Shown here: positions 54,969 through 63,385 of the stretch, piece after piece | Layout of the letters: each line of letters begins with the position of its first letter | Numbering within the stretch: the first letter of the stretch is position 1 | NCBI GenBank assembly: GCA_947502265.1 | Contig: CANMZB010000010.1 | Location: 1-64,000 of the forward strand | Reading direction: 5' to 3' | DNA from: an uncultured Sulfitobacter sp. | GTDB lineage: Bacteria; Pseudomonadota; Alphaproteobacteria; Rhodobacterales; Rhodobacteraceae | Length of the DNA: 64,000 nt | Position numbers and translations under genes: made by a program | The notes under the pieces: generated by a model | What the model saw: the letters and a program-made list of their open reading frames with translations, nothing else | What the model was told of the DNA's origin: nothing | Databases searched by the model: none

Positions 54969-56645
54969 ATGGCGAATATGATGGACGAGTTTGAAGCACT
55001 CCTGAACGAAAGCTTCGAAATGGACACGCCCGAAGAGGGTTCTGTTGTCAAAGGCAAGGTGATCGCGATCGAAGCGGGCCAAGCCATTATCGATGTCGGC
55101 TACAAGATGGAAGGCCGCGTCGAGCTTAAAGAATTTGCCGAACCAGGCGAAGCTCCCAAAGTTGAAGTCGGCGACGAAGTCGAAGTGTTCCTGCGTCAGG
55201 TAGAGAACTCCAAAGGCGAAGCTGTCATCTCCCGCGAGATGGCGCGCCGTGAAGAAGCATGGGACCGTCTGGAGAAAGCCTACGCCGCAGAAGAGCGCGT
55301 TGAAGGCGCGATCTTTGGCCGTGTCAAAGGCGGCTTTACTGTGGACCTTGGTGGCGCTGTTGCGTTCCTGCCCGGCTCGCAGGTTGATGTGCGCCCCGTG
55401 CGCGATGCTGGTCCGTTGATGGGTCTCAAGCAGCCGTTCCAGATCCTGAAAATGGACCGCCGTCGGGGCAATATCGTTGTGTCGCGCCGTGCGATCCTCG
55501 AAGAATCACGTGCCGAACAGCGCGCCGAAGTCATCGGGAACCTCACCGAAGGTCAGACCGTTGACGGTGTGGTCAAGAACATCACCGAATACGGTGCGTT
55601 TGTGGACCTTGGCGGCGTTGACGGCCTGCTGCACGTCACGGACATGGCATGGCGCCGTGTGAACCACCCCTCCGAGATCCTCGCCATTGGCGAAACGATC
55701 AAGGTTCAGGTGATCAAGATCAACAAAGAGACACACCGCATCTCGCTTGGTATGAAGCAGCTGCAAGAAGACCCATGGGATTTGGTTGGCGCGAAATACC
55801 CGCTGGAATCCACACACACAGGCCGCGTGACCAACATCACCGATTACGGCGCCTTTGTAGAGCTGGAACCCGGTGTCGAAGGTCTGGTTCACGTCTCCGA
55901 GATGTCCTGGACCAAGAAGAACGTACACCCCGGCAAGATCGTTTCTACGTCGCAGGAAGTCGAAGTCATGGTTCTGGAAATCGACGGTGCCAAGCGCCGC
56001 GTTTCCCTTGGTCTCAAGCAGACCATGCGCAACCCGTGGGAAGTGTTCGCTGAAACACACCCCGAGGGCACCGAAGTCGAAGGCGAAGTCAAGAACATCA
56101 CCGAATTCGGTCTGTTCGTTGGCCTGCCCGGCGACATCGACGGCATGGTTCACCTGTCCGACCTGTCATGGGACCAGCGTGGCGAAGAAGCCATTCAGGA
56201 CTACCGCAAAGGTGACGTAGTTCAGGCCGTTGTCTCCGAAGTGGACGTCGAGAAAGAGCGGATCTCGCTCTCCATCAAGGGTGTGGGTGGCGACAAGTTT
56301 GCCGAAGCGGTTGGCGGCGTAAAGCGCGGCTCAATCGTGACAGTGAACGTGACCTCCATCGAAGATGGCGGCATCGAGGTCGAGTATGAGGGCATGAAAT
56401 CCTTCATCCGTCGCTCCGATCTGTCGCGTGACCGTGCCGAACAGCGCCCCGAGCGTTTCTCGGTTGGTGACAAGGTTGATGTGCGCATCACCAATGTCGA
56501 CACCAAGGCACACCGTCTGGGCGTTTCCATCAAAGCCCGCGAAATCGCAGAAGAGAAAGAGGCCGTCGAACAGTATGGCTCCTCCGACTCAGGCGCATCG
56601 CTCGGCGATATCCTTGGTGCGGCGCTGAAAAGCACTGACGACTGA
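54969..56645 (+). CDS. rpsA: 30S ribosomal protein S1
   Basis: The 558-residue protein has six S1/OB domains in a row, each with the G-x-V-x-x-I-x-x-x-G-A-F-V pattern (for example TVDGVVKNITEYGAFVDLGG, HTGRVTNITDYGAFVELEPG, EVEGEVKNITEFGLFVGLPG). It binds mRNA and unfolds it on the 30S subunit. ATG 54969 (MANMMDEFEALL) is the typical start. The length is usual for the proteobacterial protein. A strong terminator follows 40 bp after the stop. Confidence 0.97.
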   Translation: MANMMDEFEALLNESFEMDTPEEGSVVKGKVIAIEAGQAIIDVGYKMEGRVELKEFAEPGEAPKVEVGDEVEVFLRQVENSKGEAVISREMARREEAWDRLEKAYAAEERVEGAIFGRVKGGFTVDLGGAVAFLPGSQVDVRPVRDAGPLMGLKQPFQILKMDRRRGNIVVSRRAILEESRAEQRAEVIGNLTEGQTVDGVVKNITEYGAFVDLGGVDGLLHVTDMAWRRVNHPSEILAIGETIKVQVIKINKETHRISLGMKQLQEDPWDLVGAKYPLESTHTGRVTNITDYGAFVELEPGVEGLVHVSEMSWTKKNVHPGKIVSTSQEVEVMVLEIDGAKRRVSLGLKQTMRNPWEVFAETHPEGTEVEGEVKNITEFGLFVGLPGDIDGMVHLSDLSWDQRGEEAIQDYRKGDVVQAVVSEVDVEKERISLSIKGVGGDKFAEAVGGVKRGSIVTVNVTSIEDGGIEVEYEGMKSFIRRSDLSRDRAEQRPERFSVGDKVDVRITNVDTKAHRLGVSIKAREIAEEKEAVEQYGSSDSGASLGDILGAALKSTDD

Positions 56646-56683
56646 TAGCGACGATCACGCAGCTTGCGTGCATACAAATATCA

Positions 56684-56715
56684 AGGCCCTGCACAGCGAT
56701 GTGCGGGGCCTTTTT
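56684..56715 (+). terminator. Rho-independent terminator of rpsA
   Basis: AGGCCCTGCACA (56684-56695) and TGTGCGGGGCCT (56700-56711) form a 12-bp stem with one G-U pair around GCGA, followed by TTTTT (56711-56715). Confidence 0.9.
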
Positions 56716-56912
56716 CGCGAATTGGTATCTGGATCAGGCAGTCAAAAAGCTGCCAATGTGCATTTTGCGCGGGTTTCAGCCGCTAAACATGCAGATATTC
56801 GTTGAGTTTTGTGATATTGAAAGAGTATGCGGGGGCAGGCATAAGTGTTTGCTTTGCGCAGGGAGCATTTCTCCTATAATGCCCCAAAAACCTAATAAGC
56901 GGGGAGCTTGTG

Positions 56913-57197
56913 ATGATCCGGTCCGAATTGATCCAAAAGATCGCAGACGACAATCCACATCTTTATCAACGTGATGTTGAGCGGATCGTGAACACAATTT
57001 TCGACGAGATTACCGCCGCGATGGCGCGTGGAGATCGCGTCGAATTGCGAGGTTTCGGTGCGTTCTCGGTCAAGAAGCGTGATGCGCGTGTTGGACGCAA
57101 TCCGCGGACGGGTGAGACTGTTCATGTCGAAGAGAAACATGTACCGTTCTTTAAAACGGGGAAGTTGCTCCGTGATCGGTTAAACGGGAAAAGTTAA
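56913..57197 (+). CDS. ihfB: Integration host factor beta subunit
   Basis: This 94-residue HU/IHF-family protein has [19 protein letters not shown] and [16 protein letters not shown] and [12 protein letters not shown], with the Pro of RNPRTGE that intercalates DNA. With the alpha subunit it bends DNA at specific sites. The start is ATG 56913 ([10 protein letters not shown]); a GTG at 56910 is an alternative. The lapA gene starts at its stop, and trpF follows, an order conserved in Rhodobacterales. Confidence 0.95.
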   Translation: MIRSELIQKIADDNPHLYQRDVERIVNTIFDEITAAMARGDRVELRGFGAFSVKKRDARVGRNPRTGETVHVEEKHVPFFKTGKLLRDRLNGKS

Positions 57198-57547
57198 TGC
57201 GTTACGTCCGCTATTTGTGTATCGCCATCTTTGCGGTGGCTTTGATTTCGGTTGCTTTGGCGAATCGCGATATGGTGTCGCTTCAGGTTTTGCCGGCAGA
57301 GATTTCGGGGCTTTTTGCAATGAACCCCACGATCCGCCTGCCGCTGTTTCTGGTGATTCTCGGCAGTATTCTGACGGGGCTTCTTGTAGGCTTTGTCTGG
57401 GAGTGGATTCGCGAATACGGCGAACGTGCTGAAGCGGCCAAACAGGCCCGCGAAATGCGCCGCCTGGAACGTGAGGTCGCGCGCCTGAAGGCCGAGAAGC
57501 ACAAGGGCAAGGATCAGGTTCTGGCGCTCTTGGATGAAGCTGGCTGA
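57197..57547 (+). CDS. LapA (DUF1049) family membrane protein
   Basis: This 116-residue protein has two hydrophobic segments (residues 5-22 and 45-72: [20 protein letters not shown]) and a cytoplasmic coiled coil ([20 protein letters not shown]). This is the LapA/DUF1049 family, in E. coli linked with LPS assembly checkpoints via LapB. Its ATG lies at the ihfB stop (A shared), so they are coupled. Here LapB is not adjacent. Confidence 0.82.
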   Translation: MRYVRYLCIAIFAVALISVALANRDMVSLQVLPAEISGLFAMNPTIRLPLFLVILGSILTGLLVGFVWEWIREYGERAEAAKQAREMRRLEREVARLKAEKHKGKDQVLALLDEAG

Positions 57548-57554
57548 TCTGCTG

Positions 57555-58202
57555 ATGCCTGCTGATGTTTCGGTAAAGATTTGCGGCCTGCGCGATGCGG
57601 CTGGCGTTGCCGCTGCGGCGTCGGCGGGCGCGCGGTATGTCGGCTTTGTCTTCTTCCCAAAGTCTCCGCGCCATCTGGAAATCCCGCTGGCCGCGTCTCT
57701 GGCCGTTGATGTGCCGGTTGGTGTGTGCAAGGTCGCGCTGACGGTGAATGCCGATGATGCGATGCTGGACGCGCTAACGCGGGCTGTGCCGCTGGACATG
57801 TTGCAGTTGCACGGGTCCGAAAGCCCCGCACGGGTGATGCAGGTAAAGGCGCGCTATGGCCTGCCTGTGATGAAGGCCGTGGGCGTGGCCGATGCCAGCG
57901 ATCTGGCACAGCTTAATGCTTACGCGGATGTGGCCGATCAACTTCTTGTGGACGCCAAGCCGCCCAAGGGGGCCGATCTGCCCGGCGGCAATGGTCTGAC
58001 CTTCGATTGGCGGCTTCTTGCAGGGCGCGTATGGCGCAACCCGTGGATGCTGGCAGGGGGGCTCACCCCGCTGAACGTGGCCGAAGCTATTGCGCGGACA
58101 GGGGCGCGCCAGATTGATGTGTCGTCAGGTGTAGAGCGTTCGCCGGGTGAGAAGGATGCCTCCCTGATCGAGCAATTTGTGCAGGCTGCTAGGGCCTGTT
58201 GA
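57555..58202 (+). CDS. trpF: Phosphoribosylanthranilate isomerase
   Basis: This 215-residue TIM barrel converts PRA to CdRP in tryptophan synthesis. Motifs: [17 protein letters not shown] (catalytic Cys), [11 protein letters not shown] (catalytic Asp region), [15 protein letters not shown] and [17 protein letters not shown] 57555 ([11 protein letters not shown]) fits the family start; ATG 57534 would overlap the lapA end by 14 bp and adds seven residues. It is the last gene of the ihfB-lapA-trpF group. Confidence 0.93.
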   Translation: MPADVSVKICGLRDAAGVAAAASAGARYVGFVFFPKSPRHLEIPLAASLAVDVPVGVCKVALTVNADDAMLDALTRAVPLDMLQLHGSESPARVMQVKARYGLPVMKAVGVADASDLAQLNAYADVADQLLVDAKPPKGADLPGGNGLTFDWRLLAGRVWRNPWMLAGGLTPLNVAEAIARTGARQIDVSSGVERSPGEKDASLIEQFVQAARAC

Positions 58203-58333
58203 GATACAGAACACCCAAATCGGCTGATCTCTGGTTCAAATTTCAAAAAGCTGACGTTGTGACGTTGTGATGGGTACGACCTGCGCTTGACAGACATCAT
58301 CGGAATCCTGAACCGGAAAAAGCGCAACCTGCT

Positions 58334-58880
58334 TTAGGTGTCATCGTCCAGATGACGCTGGCGCATTGGGTCGCGATATTTTTCCGTCAGCTCAGGCGAT
58401 ACTTCGCTCCCATCCAGCAGAAACGGCAAAACCCCGCGCCGAAGCGATCCGCCGCGCATATTCTTGATGTCTGTGTCGGACTTTGCCACCCGCTGCGACA
58501 TCCGCCGTCCCCATCCAGCCAGCAGACCATACAGGCGTTCAATCTCGGCGCTGTGGGCGTCCGCCTTGGCCAGATCGTGAAACGCGTCCGGATCTTCGCG
58601 CAGACCATAAAGCATCGCGCGAAACCCGCATCATCTTGAAGCGTCCGTCGAACACCATAAAAAGCCGCGCATTACGGGGCTCCAGCCCCAGATTTACGCA
58701 TTGCAGCGTTGCGGAACATCCAGCCAGAGGCGATCTGCAGCATCGCTGACGCCCGCGTTGGCATAGTCGGCCCAAGGGTTTTCGCCGTCGTATCCCTGTG
58801 ATTTCAGGTATTCTTTATAGGGCAAGCATTTTTCATCGTAATAGCCGTCAGTCCCATATAATCAAAGCGTAGCTGGTCAT
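58334..58880 (-). pseudogene. Sulfatase / phosphonate monoester hydrolase remnant (C-terminal)
   Basis: Frame fragments on the minus strand give YKEYLKSQGYDGENPW, NARLFMVFDGRFKMMRVS, LYGLREDPDAFHDLAKADAH, LYGLLAGWGRRMSQR and LRRGVLPFLLDGSEVSPELT, the typical C-terminal part of arylsulfatases/phosphonate monoester hydrolases ('V-x-D-G-R-x-K', 'L-Y-D-L-x-x-D-P-x-E'). Frame changes are needed between fragments, and the catalytic N-terminal part (C/S-x-P-S-R) is missing. The stop is 58334. It is a decayed or truncated gene. Position at 58880 is approximate. Confidence 0.6.
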
Positions 58881-58959
58881 ACATGATGAAGGGAATATTC
58901 ATGGGTCTGGCGCAGCTCCCGCGACGATTCTGTTCCTTGTTACCCTTATTCGCGGGGAG

Positions 58960-59529
58960 GCGTCATCCGGGGGATGCCGGTGCGCGCCGGATGGGCAGGT
59001 TTGATCGCCGTTATATCATAGCCGCAAACGGTTGCCGATCCGGCACAGGGTGCAGGCGGCGTTTGGTGACCTGATCGAATTGCGGCTGTCCTCCGGGATT
59101 ATGCTCCCCGAGAACATCAACCGCACCGTCGCTGGTGATCGCCCCTATGCGGGGGCGCTATCCATCGGTGCGCACAGTCATGGATCTGACCATCGGGCGG
59201 ATCGGGCAGGGCGAAATGATGGTGCGTTAAAACGTTACCGGCCAGCGTTACCGCGTTATTCAGGACGCGCAAACCTCCGGTTTTTTCTTTGTCGTCGGCC
59301 GTGATGTCGCGCAGGTGGTCGACAGCATTCATTTGCCCGAAGATCGTGGATATGATCTGATCTCCAGCCGCGACCGCTTGCGCGCCGGTTTGCATTGGCA
59401 GGGCCGCTCGGCCTCCGCGTTTTATGGCATCACCTATCTTGGCGAAAAAAATCGAGGCCCGGACCGAGGGGCAGACTGTCGGGTCGATCCGGATAAACCT
59501 CAGCTATTGGGGACCGGTTCGGGGGTAAA
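58960..59529 (+). pseudogene. LpxR-like outer-membrane lipid A deacylase remnant (DUF2219)
   Basis: Fragments in two or more frames read LIELRLSSGIMLPENINRTV, GDRPYAGALSIGAHSHG, TGQRYRVIQDAQTSGFFFVV, SRDRLRAGLHWQGRSASAFY and IEARTEGQTVGSIRINLSYW. This is the motif order of LpxR/DUF2219 proteins, which remove the 3'-acyloxyacyl chain of lipid A in the outer membrane. The central part is deleted and an A7 run near 59447 shifts the frame. The N-terminal signal region is unclear. So the gene is dead. It ends at TAA 59527-59529. Confidence 0.6.
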
Positions 59530-59640
59530 GTTGTTGATTCAGCAACAATCTCGAACACAGTGTCATTAACGCTTTTCACAAAGAATCAGCCTTGTTATCC
59601 TGAGACTAATAAAAAAAGAACCAAGGCAGGCAGAATTGAT

Positions 59641-60714
59641 ATGAGAACGGGCTTTCGTGGCACGTTTGTCATCTCTTGGTCGCAAACAGAAATTGATGGT
59701 CTGGACGCTGCACCTGTGCAGGCGTTGAGTGTAGGTGCCGCATGGGCATGGCGTGGAGACGCCGTGCGCGTGGATGGACCGTCGGATGTGTTGCGACTGG
59801 GCAAGGCGGACGGAGCAGAGGATTTACGCAAACGCGCTGCGCGTATGGTTCACCGGCTGGTGGGTGCCGCTTTCGAACGCGATGTGCCTGCGCGCGATCG
59901 GGATCGGGACGACGAAAGCTCGCCTTTGATGGACAACAGCTTTGTCGTGACCGACGGTGGCAAAAGCTATAGCGTCACGTTGATCGAGGTGGGTCGTGGC
60001 AGCCAGCCTCTGCTGATGTTTCACAACGATTTGCCGCCGCGCAATTGCGATCTTTGGATTGTGCATCACACCCTTGGCACCAGCGCACCAACCGAACAGA
60101 ACTACCCGCAGCAAGGCGGCGTTATTTGCTTTACGCCGGGGACGCGCATCCAGACCGGCGCGGGCGAGCGGTTGATCGAAGATCTTTGCGAGGGCGATCT
60201 GGTTCAGACAAAGGACAATGGCTTGCAAGCGCTGCGCTGGATCGGACAGCGCCGGATGACCGGTGCGCGGCTTTTTGCGATGCCCAAGCTGCGTCCGGTC
60301 CGTATTACCGGCGGCGCGTTGGGGGGTGGACTTCCCGATGGTGATTTGCTTGTTTCGCCCGCGCACCGGTTGCTTGTGACCGGTGCGCAGGCGCAGAGCC
60401 TCTTTAACACTTCTGAAGTGCTGGTCACGGCGCGCGATCTAATCAACGGAACGACCATCACCGTTGATACGCATGTGCGCGAGGTGACATATATCCACAT
60501 TCTTCTGGACCAGCACCAGATCCTGACGGCCAACGGCATCGAGACAGAAAGCTTCCATCCCGCGTCCGCCGCACTGGCTACGCTTGACAGCAAAGACCGC
60601 GAACGGCTGCTGCACGCATATCCCCGTCTGGAGTATGATCCGCACACCTACGGCAGCTTTGCGCGGCGCACCCTGTCCGCGTCAGAGGCGGCAATCCTGA
60701 ACTACGCGGCCTAA
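59641..60714 (+). CDS. Hint-domain (hedgehog/intein-like) protein
   Basis: The product from ATG 59641 is 357 residues. The N-terminal region (residues 1-180) is of unknown fold. From about residue 180 a Hint domain begins with CFTPGTRIQTGAGERLIEDL, LVQTKDNGLQALRWIGQRR, the His of SPAHRLLVTG, and HQILTANGIETESFHPAS. Hint domains can self-cleave at the initial Cys; proteins of this type are abundant in roseobacters and their job is unknown. No signal peptide is clear. It is transcribed opposite the TlpA gene. Confidence 0.8.
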   Translation: MRTGFRGTFVISWSQTEIDGLDAAPVQALSVGAAWAWRGDAVRVDGPSDVLRLGKADGAEDLRKRAARMVHRLVGAAFERDVPARDRDRDDESSPLMDNSFVVTDGGKSYSVTLIEVGRGSQPLLMFHNDLPPRNCDLWIVHHTLGTSAPTEQNYPQQGGVICFTPGTRIQTGAGERLIEDLCEGDLVQTKDNGLQALRWIGQRRMTGARLFAMPKLRPVRITGGALGGGLPDGDLLVSPAHRLLVTGAQAQSLFNTSEVLVTARDLINGTTITVDTHVREVTYIHILLDQHQILTANGIETESFHPASAALATLDSKDRERLLHAYPRLEYDPHTYGSFARRTLSASEAAILNYAA

Positions 60715-60717
60715 CGC

Positions 60718-61290
60718 CTAGCCGTCCGCCCGCCCGTCAATCAGAGCTTGTATGATGGATTTTGCGCTGTCGCTGGCCCAATCCGCATCACCGCGCAGGC
60801 GGGCGATCTCGCGGCCCTCCGGATCAATCAGGACGGTGATCGGCAGGCCGAATATGCCCATCTGGCTGGCCAGCGCCTGTTTGGGGTCCTGATGGCGCGG
60901 CAAGTTGGTTATGCCGGTTTCCTCGAAAAACCGGGTGATCCCCTCGGGCGAGTTGCGGCCCGTTGCAATTGTCAGTACCTCGAAATCATCGCCGCCAAAG
61001 TCGGCCTGAAGCTCGGCGAGATGCGGCATCTCCTTGCGGCACGGTGCGCACCACGTTGCCCAGAAATTCACCAGCACATATTTGTCGGCATAATCCGCCA
61101 GCGTCGCTTTGCCCGCCCCGTCTTCCAGATCAAAGGCCGCCGATGATGTGGCCTTTGGCGTGCCATGGATGGCAAGTTTCTTCATGTCGCCCGAGACCAG
61201 CGGCGTCATGGTTTCTGCATCATTGGCAAGCGCAGGGTTTGCACCCATTGTCAGGGCCGTATAGACGACAGCTAGCAAAATTTTCTTCAT
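60718..61290 (-). CDS. TlpA-like thiol-disulfide oxidoreductase
   Basis: The 190-residue protein has a signal peptide ([20 protein letters not shown], cleavage near LAN/DAE) and a thioredoxin fold with the active site [20 protein letters not shown]. Such periplasmic proteins reduce disulfides in cytochrome c maturation or in lipoprotein folding. The cis-Pro is in [13 protein letters not shown]. It is divergent from argH with a 23-bp spacer and convergent with the Hint gene. Confidence 0.9.
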   Translation of the reverse strand: MKKILLAVVYTALTMGANPALANDAETMTPLVSGDMKKLAIHGTPKATSSAAFDLEDGAGKATLADYADKYVLVNFWATWCAPCRKEMPHLAELQADFGGDDFEVLTIATGRNSPEGITRFFEETGITNLPRHQDPKQALASQMGIFGLPITVLIDPEGREIARLRGDADWASDSAKSIIQALIDGRADG

Positions 61291-61313
61291 GGATCCCTCC
61301 GGGGGGTAGGCAT

Positions 61314-62705
61314 ATGACAGACAAGACTTCCAACAAGATGTGGGGTGGCCGTTTTGCCGCCGGTCCTGACGCGATCATGGAGGCTATTAACGCCTCGATC
61401 GGTTTTGACAAGCGATTGGCGTCCCAGGACATTGCAGGCTCGCGCGCCCATGCGGCAATGCTTGCCGCACAAGGCATTATCGACACTAGCGATGCCGAAG
61501 CGATACGGGAAGGCCTGCTCACGGTCTTGTCAGAAATAGAGGGCGGATCTTTCGAGTTTTCCGCGGCTCTCGAAGATATCCACATGAATGTGGAAGCGCG
61601 CCTGAAGGAGATTGTCGGAGAACCGGCGGGCCGGTTGCACACGGCACGCTCGCGCAACGATCAGGTTGCAACAGATTTTAAACTCTGGGTGCGCGACCAG
61701 CTTGATGCTGCTGAAAGCGCGCTCCTCGCACTCATTCGAGCGCTCCTCGCTCAGGCCGGGGCCGGGGCGGATTGGGTTATGCCGGGCTTTACCCATCTGC
61801 AAACGGCGCAGCCCGTGACGTGGGGCCATCACATGATGGCCTATGTTGAAATGTTCGGCCGTGATCTGTCGCGCATCCGCGACGCCCGCGTGCGCATGAA
61901 CGAAAGCCCCTTGGGGGCTGCGGCGCTTGCCGGGACGTCCTTTCCCATCGACCGCGATATGACGGCGCAGGCGCTGGGTTTTGACCGCCCGTCCGCCAAC
62001 AGCCTCGATGCGGTCAGCGACCGCGATTTCGCGCTGGAATATTTGGGCGCGGCTTCGATCTGTGCCATGCACCTGAGCCGCTTTGCCGAAGAATTGGTGA
62101 TCTGGTCCTCTGCCCAGTTCCGGTTTGTCACCCTGTCGGACCGGTTTTCCACCGGCTCCAGCATCATGCCCCAAAAGAAAAATCCCGATGCCGCCGAGTT
62201 GATCCGCGCCAAGGTGGGCCGTATTTTCGGGGCCAATGTCGCGCTGATGATGGTGATGAAGGGGCTGCCGCTGGCCTATTCAAAGGACATGCAGGAAGAC
62301 AAGGAACAGGTGTTTGATGCCGCCGACAACCTGATGCTGGCATTGGCCGCGATGGAGGGCATGGTGCGCGACATGACTGCAAACCGCGCACAGCTTGGGG
62401 CCGCCGCAGGCAGCGGATTCTCCACCGCGACCGATCTGGCCGATTGGCTGGTGCGGGTGCCGGGCCTGCCGTTTCGCGACGCGCATCACATCACCGGATC
62501 ACTGGTCGCGTTGGCCGAAAAGAAAGGCTGCGATCTGCCGGATCTGACGCTGGACGAGATGAAATCGGCCCATGCCGACATCAACGAAGATGTCTTCTCG
62601 GTTCTTGGGGTGGAAAATTCGGTCAACTCGCGGATGTCCTACGGAGGCACCGCGCCCGCGCAGGTGCGCGCGCAGGTCGCCCGTTGGAAAGAGGTGATCG
62701 GATGA
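61314..62705 (+). CDS. argH: Argininosuccinate lyase
   Basis: This 463-residue superfamily enzyme splits argininosuccinate to arginine and fumarate. Motifs: [60 protein letters not shown] and the family signature [20 protein letters not shown] (catalytic Ser loop). ATG 61314 follows a strong GGAGGG. It overlaps the next small gene by ATGA. The gene order argH-small lipoproteins-DUF2834-lysA is seen in Rhodobacterales. Confidence 0.97.
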   Translation: MTDKTSNKMWGGRFAAGPDAIMEAINASIGFDKRLASQDIAGSRAHAAMLAAQGIIDTSDAEAIREGLLTVLSEIEGGSFEFSAALEDIHMNVEARLKEIVGEPAGRLHTARSRNDQVATDFKLWVRDQLDAAESALLALIRALLAQAGAGADWVMPGFTHLQTAQPVTWGHHMMAYVEMFGRDLSRIRDARVRMNESPLGAAALAGTSFPIDRDMTAQALGFDRPSANSLDAVSDRDFALEYLGAASICAMHLSRFAEELVIWSSAQFRFVTLSDRFSTGSSIMPQKKNPDAAELIRAKVGRIFGANVALMMVMKGLPLAYSKDMQEDKEQVFDAADNLMLALAAMEGMVRDMTANRAQLGAAAGSGFSTATDLADWLVRVPGLPFRDAHHITGSLVALAEKKGCDLPDLTLDEMKSAHADINEDVFSVLGVENSVNSRMSYGGTAPAQVRAQVARWKEVIG

Positions 62706-62875
62706 AGGTAATCATTGGCGCATTGGCGCTTTGCGCGCTCGTGGCCTGTGGGGTGGACGGTGATCCTGTGCAGCCATCGGGGGGCGTCAATGTTACGCTT
62801 GATAACTCCGGAGCGGAAGTTGGCGGTTCGGTCGAACTGCGCCGCGGGGCGGTCGTCACGGGAACGGGGTTTTGA
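62702..62875 (+). CDS. Small lipoprotein 1 between argH and lysA
   Basis: This 57-residue product has the signal [20 protein letters not shown] with the lipobox LVAC at residues 13-16. The mature 41 residues ([19 protein letters not shown] ... [12 protein letters not shown]) are Gly/Val-rich and probably beta. Its ATG overlaps the argH stop. Position next to lysA recalls the small lipoprotein LptM/YifL found near lysA-dapF in proteobacteria, but the mature parts do not obviously match. The function is unknown. Confidence 0.65.
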   Translation: MKVIIGALALCALVACGVDGDPVQPSGGVNVTLDNSGAEVGGSVELRRGAVVTGTGF

Positions 62876-63033
62876 GGCTCGTCGTTCTCTTGTGCTGCAT
62901 GTCACTGGCCGCTTGCGGGCGGCCTGATCTTGCCCAATCCGATCAGGGCAACATGCGCCAGGAACCCTCGGTCACCACGCCGGGGGTGCATGTATCGGGA
63001 TATGCTCAAGTTGGCGTGATAAGGGGGGGGTGA
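62872..63033 (+). CDS. Small lipoprotein 2 between argH and lysA
   Basis: Starting at TTG 62872, the frame gives 53 residues ([20 protein letters not shown] ... GYAQVGVIRGG). A lipobox LAAC lies at residues 12-15. TTG overlaps the stop of the first small lipoprotein (TTGA), so the two are coupled. The frame is too short for the usual length filter but has a proper signal peptide. A pair of tiny lipoproteins in one operon is notable. The function is unknown. Confidence 0.5.
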   Translation: MRLVVLLCCMSLAACGRPDLAQSDQGNMRQEPSVTTPGVHVSGYAQVGVIRGG

Positions 63034-63036
63034 GAC

Positions 63037-63354
63037 GTGTCGTTTCTTCGCATGCTCTATCTCGCGCTGGCCCTCTGGGGGACGCTCCACCCGATGTATT
63101 ATTTCGTCAGGTGGTTTCAGCAAAACAGCTGGGACATCATGGCGCTGCTCGATGCATGGCATGCCAATGCCGCAAGCAGCGGTCTGGTGTGGGATCTGAC
63201 CATTGCCGCACTCACGCTCACCATCTGGATCATTGCCGAAGTTGCCACACGCCGTAACTGGAGCGCGCTGATTGCTATTCCGGCAACGTTTTGTATCGGT
63301 GTCAGCTGCGGCTTGCCGCTCTATCTTTTTCTGCGCTCCGCGCCTGTCCGCTAG
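63037..63354 (+). CDS. DUF2834 membrane protein
   Basis: The 105-residue product starts at GTG 63037. Three hydrophobic segments lie at residues 5-20, 52-70 and 76-98, with the family pattern MLYLALALWGTLHPMYYFVR and WHANAASSGLVWDLTIAALT of DUF2834, an inner-membrane family of unknown role. It follows the lipoprotein genes by 3 bp and precedes lysA, so it belongs to the argH-lysA operon. Confidence 0.75.
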   Translation: MSFLRMLYLALALWGTLHPMYYFVRWFQQNSWDIMALLDAWHANAASSGLVWDLTIAALTLTIWIIAEVATRRNWSALIAIPATFCIGVSCGLPLYLFLRSAPVR

Positions 63355-63363
63355 GTCGGAACA

Positions 63364-63383
63364 GAGTTTAAAGGCCAAATGAA
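63364..63383 (+). repeat. Dispersed motif copy just before lysA
   Basis: GAGTTTAAAGGCCAAATGAA matches the reverse complement of 5816-5835 exactly and ends three bases before the lysA ATG. Confidence 0.75.
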
Positions 63384-63385
63384 AT

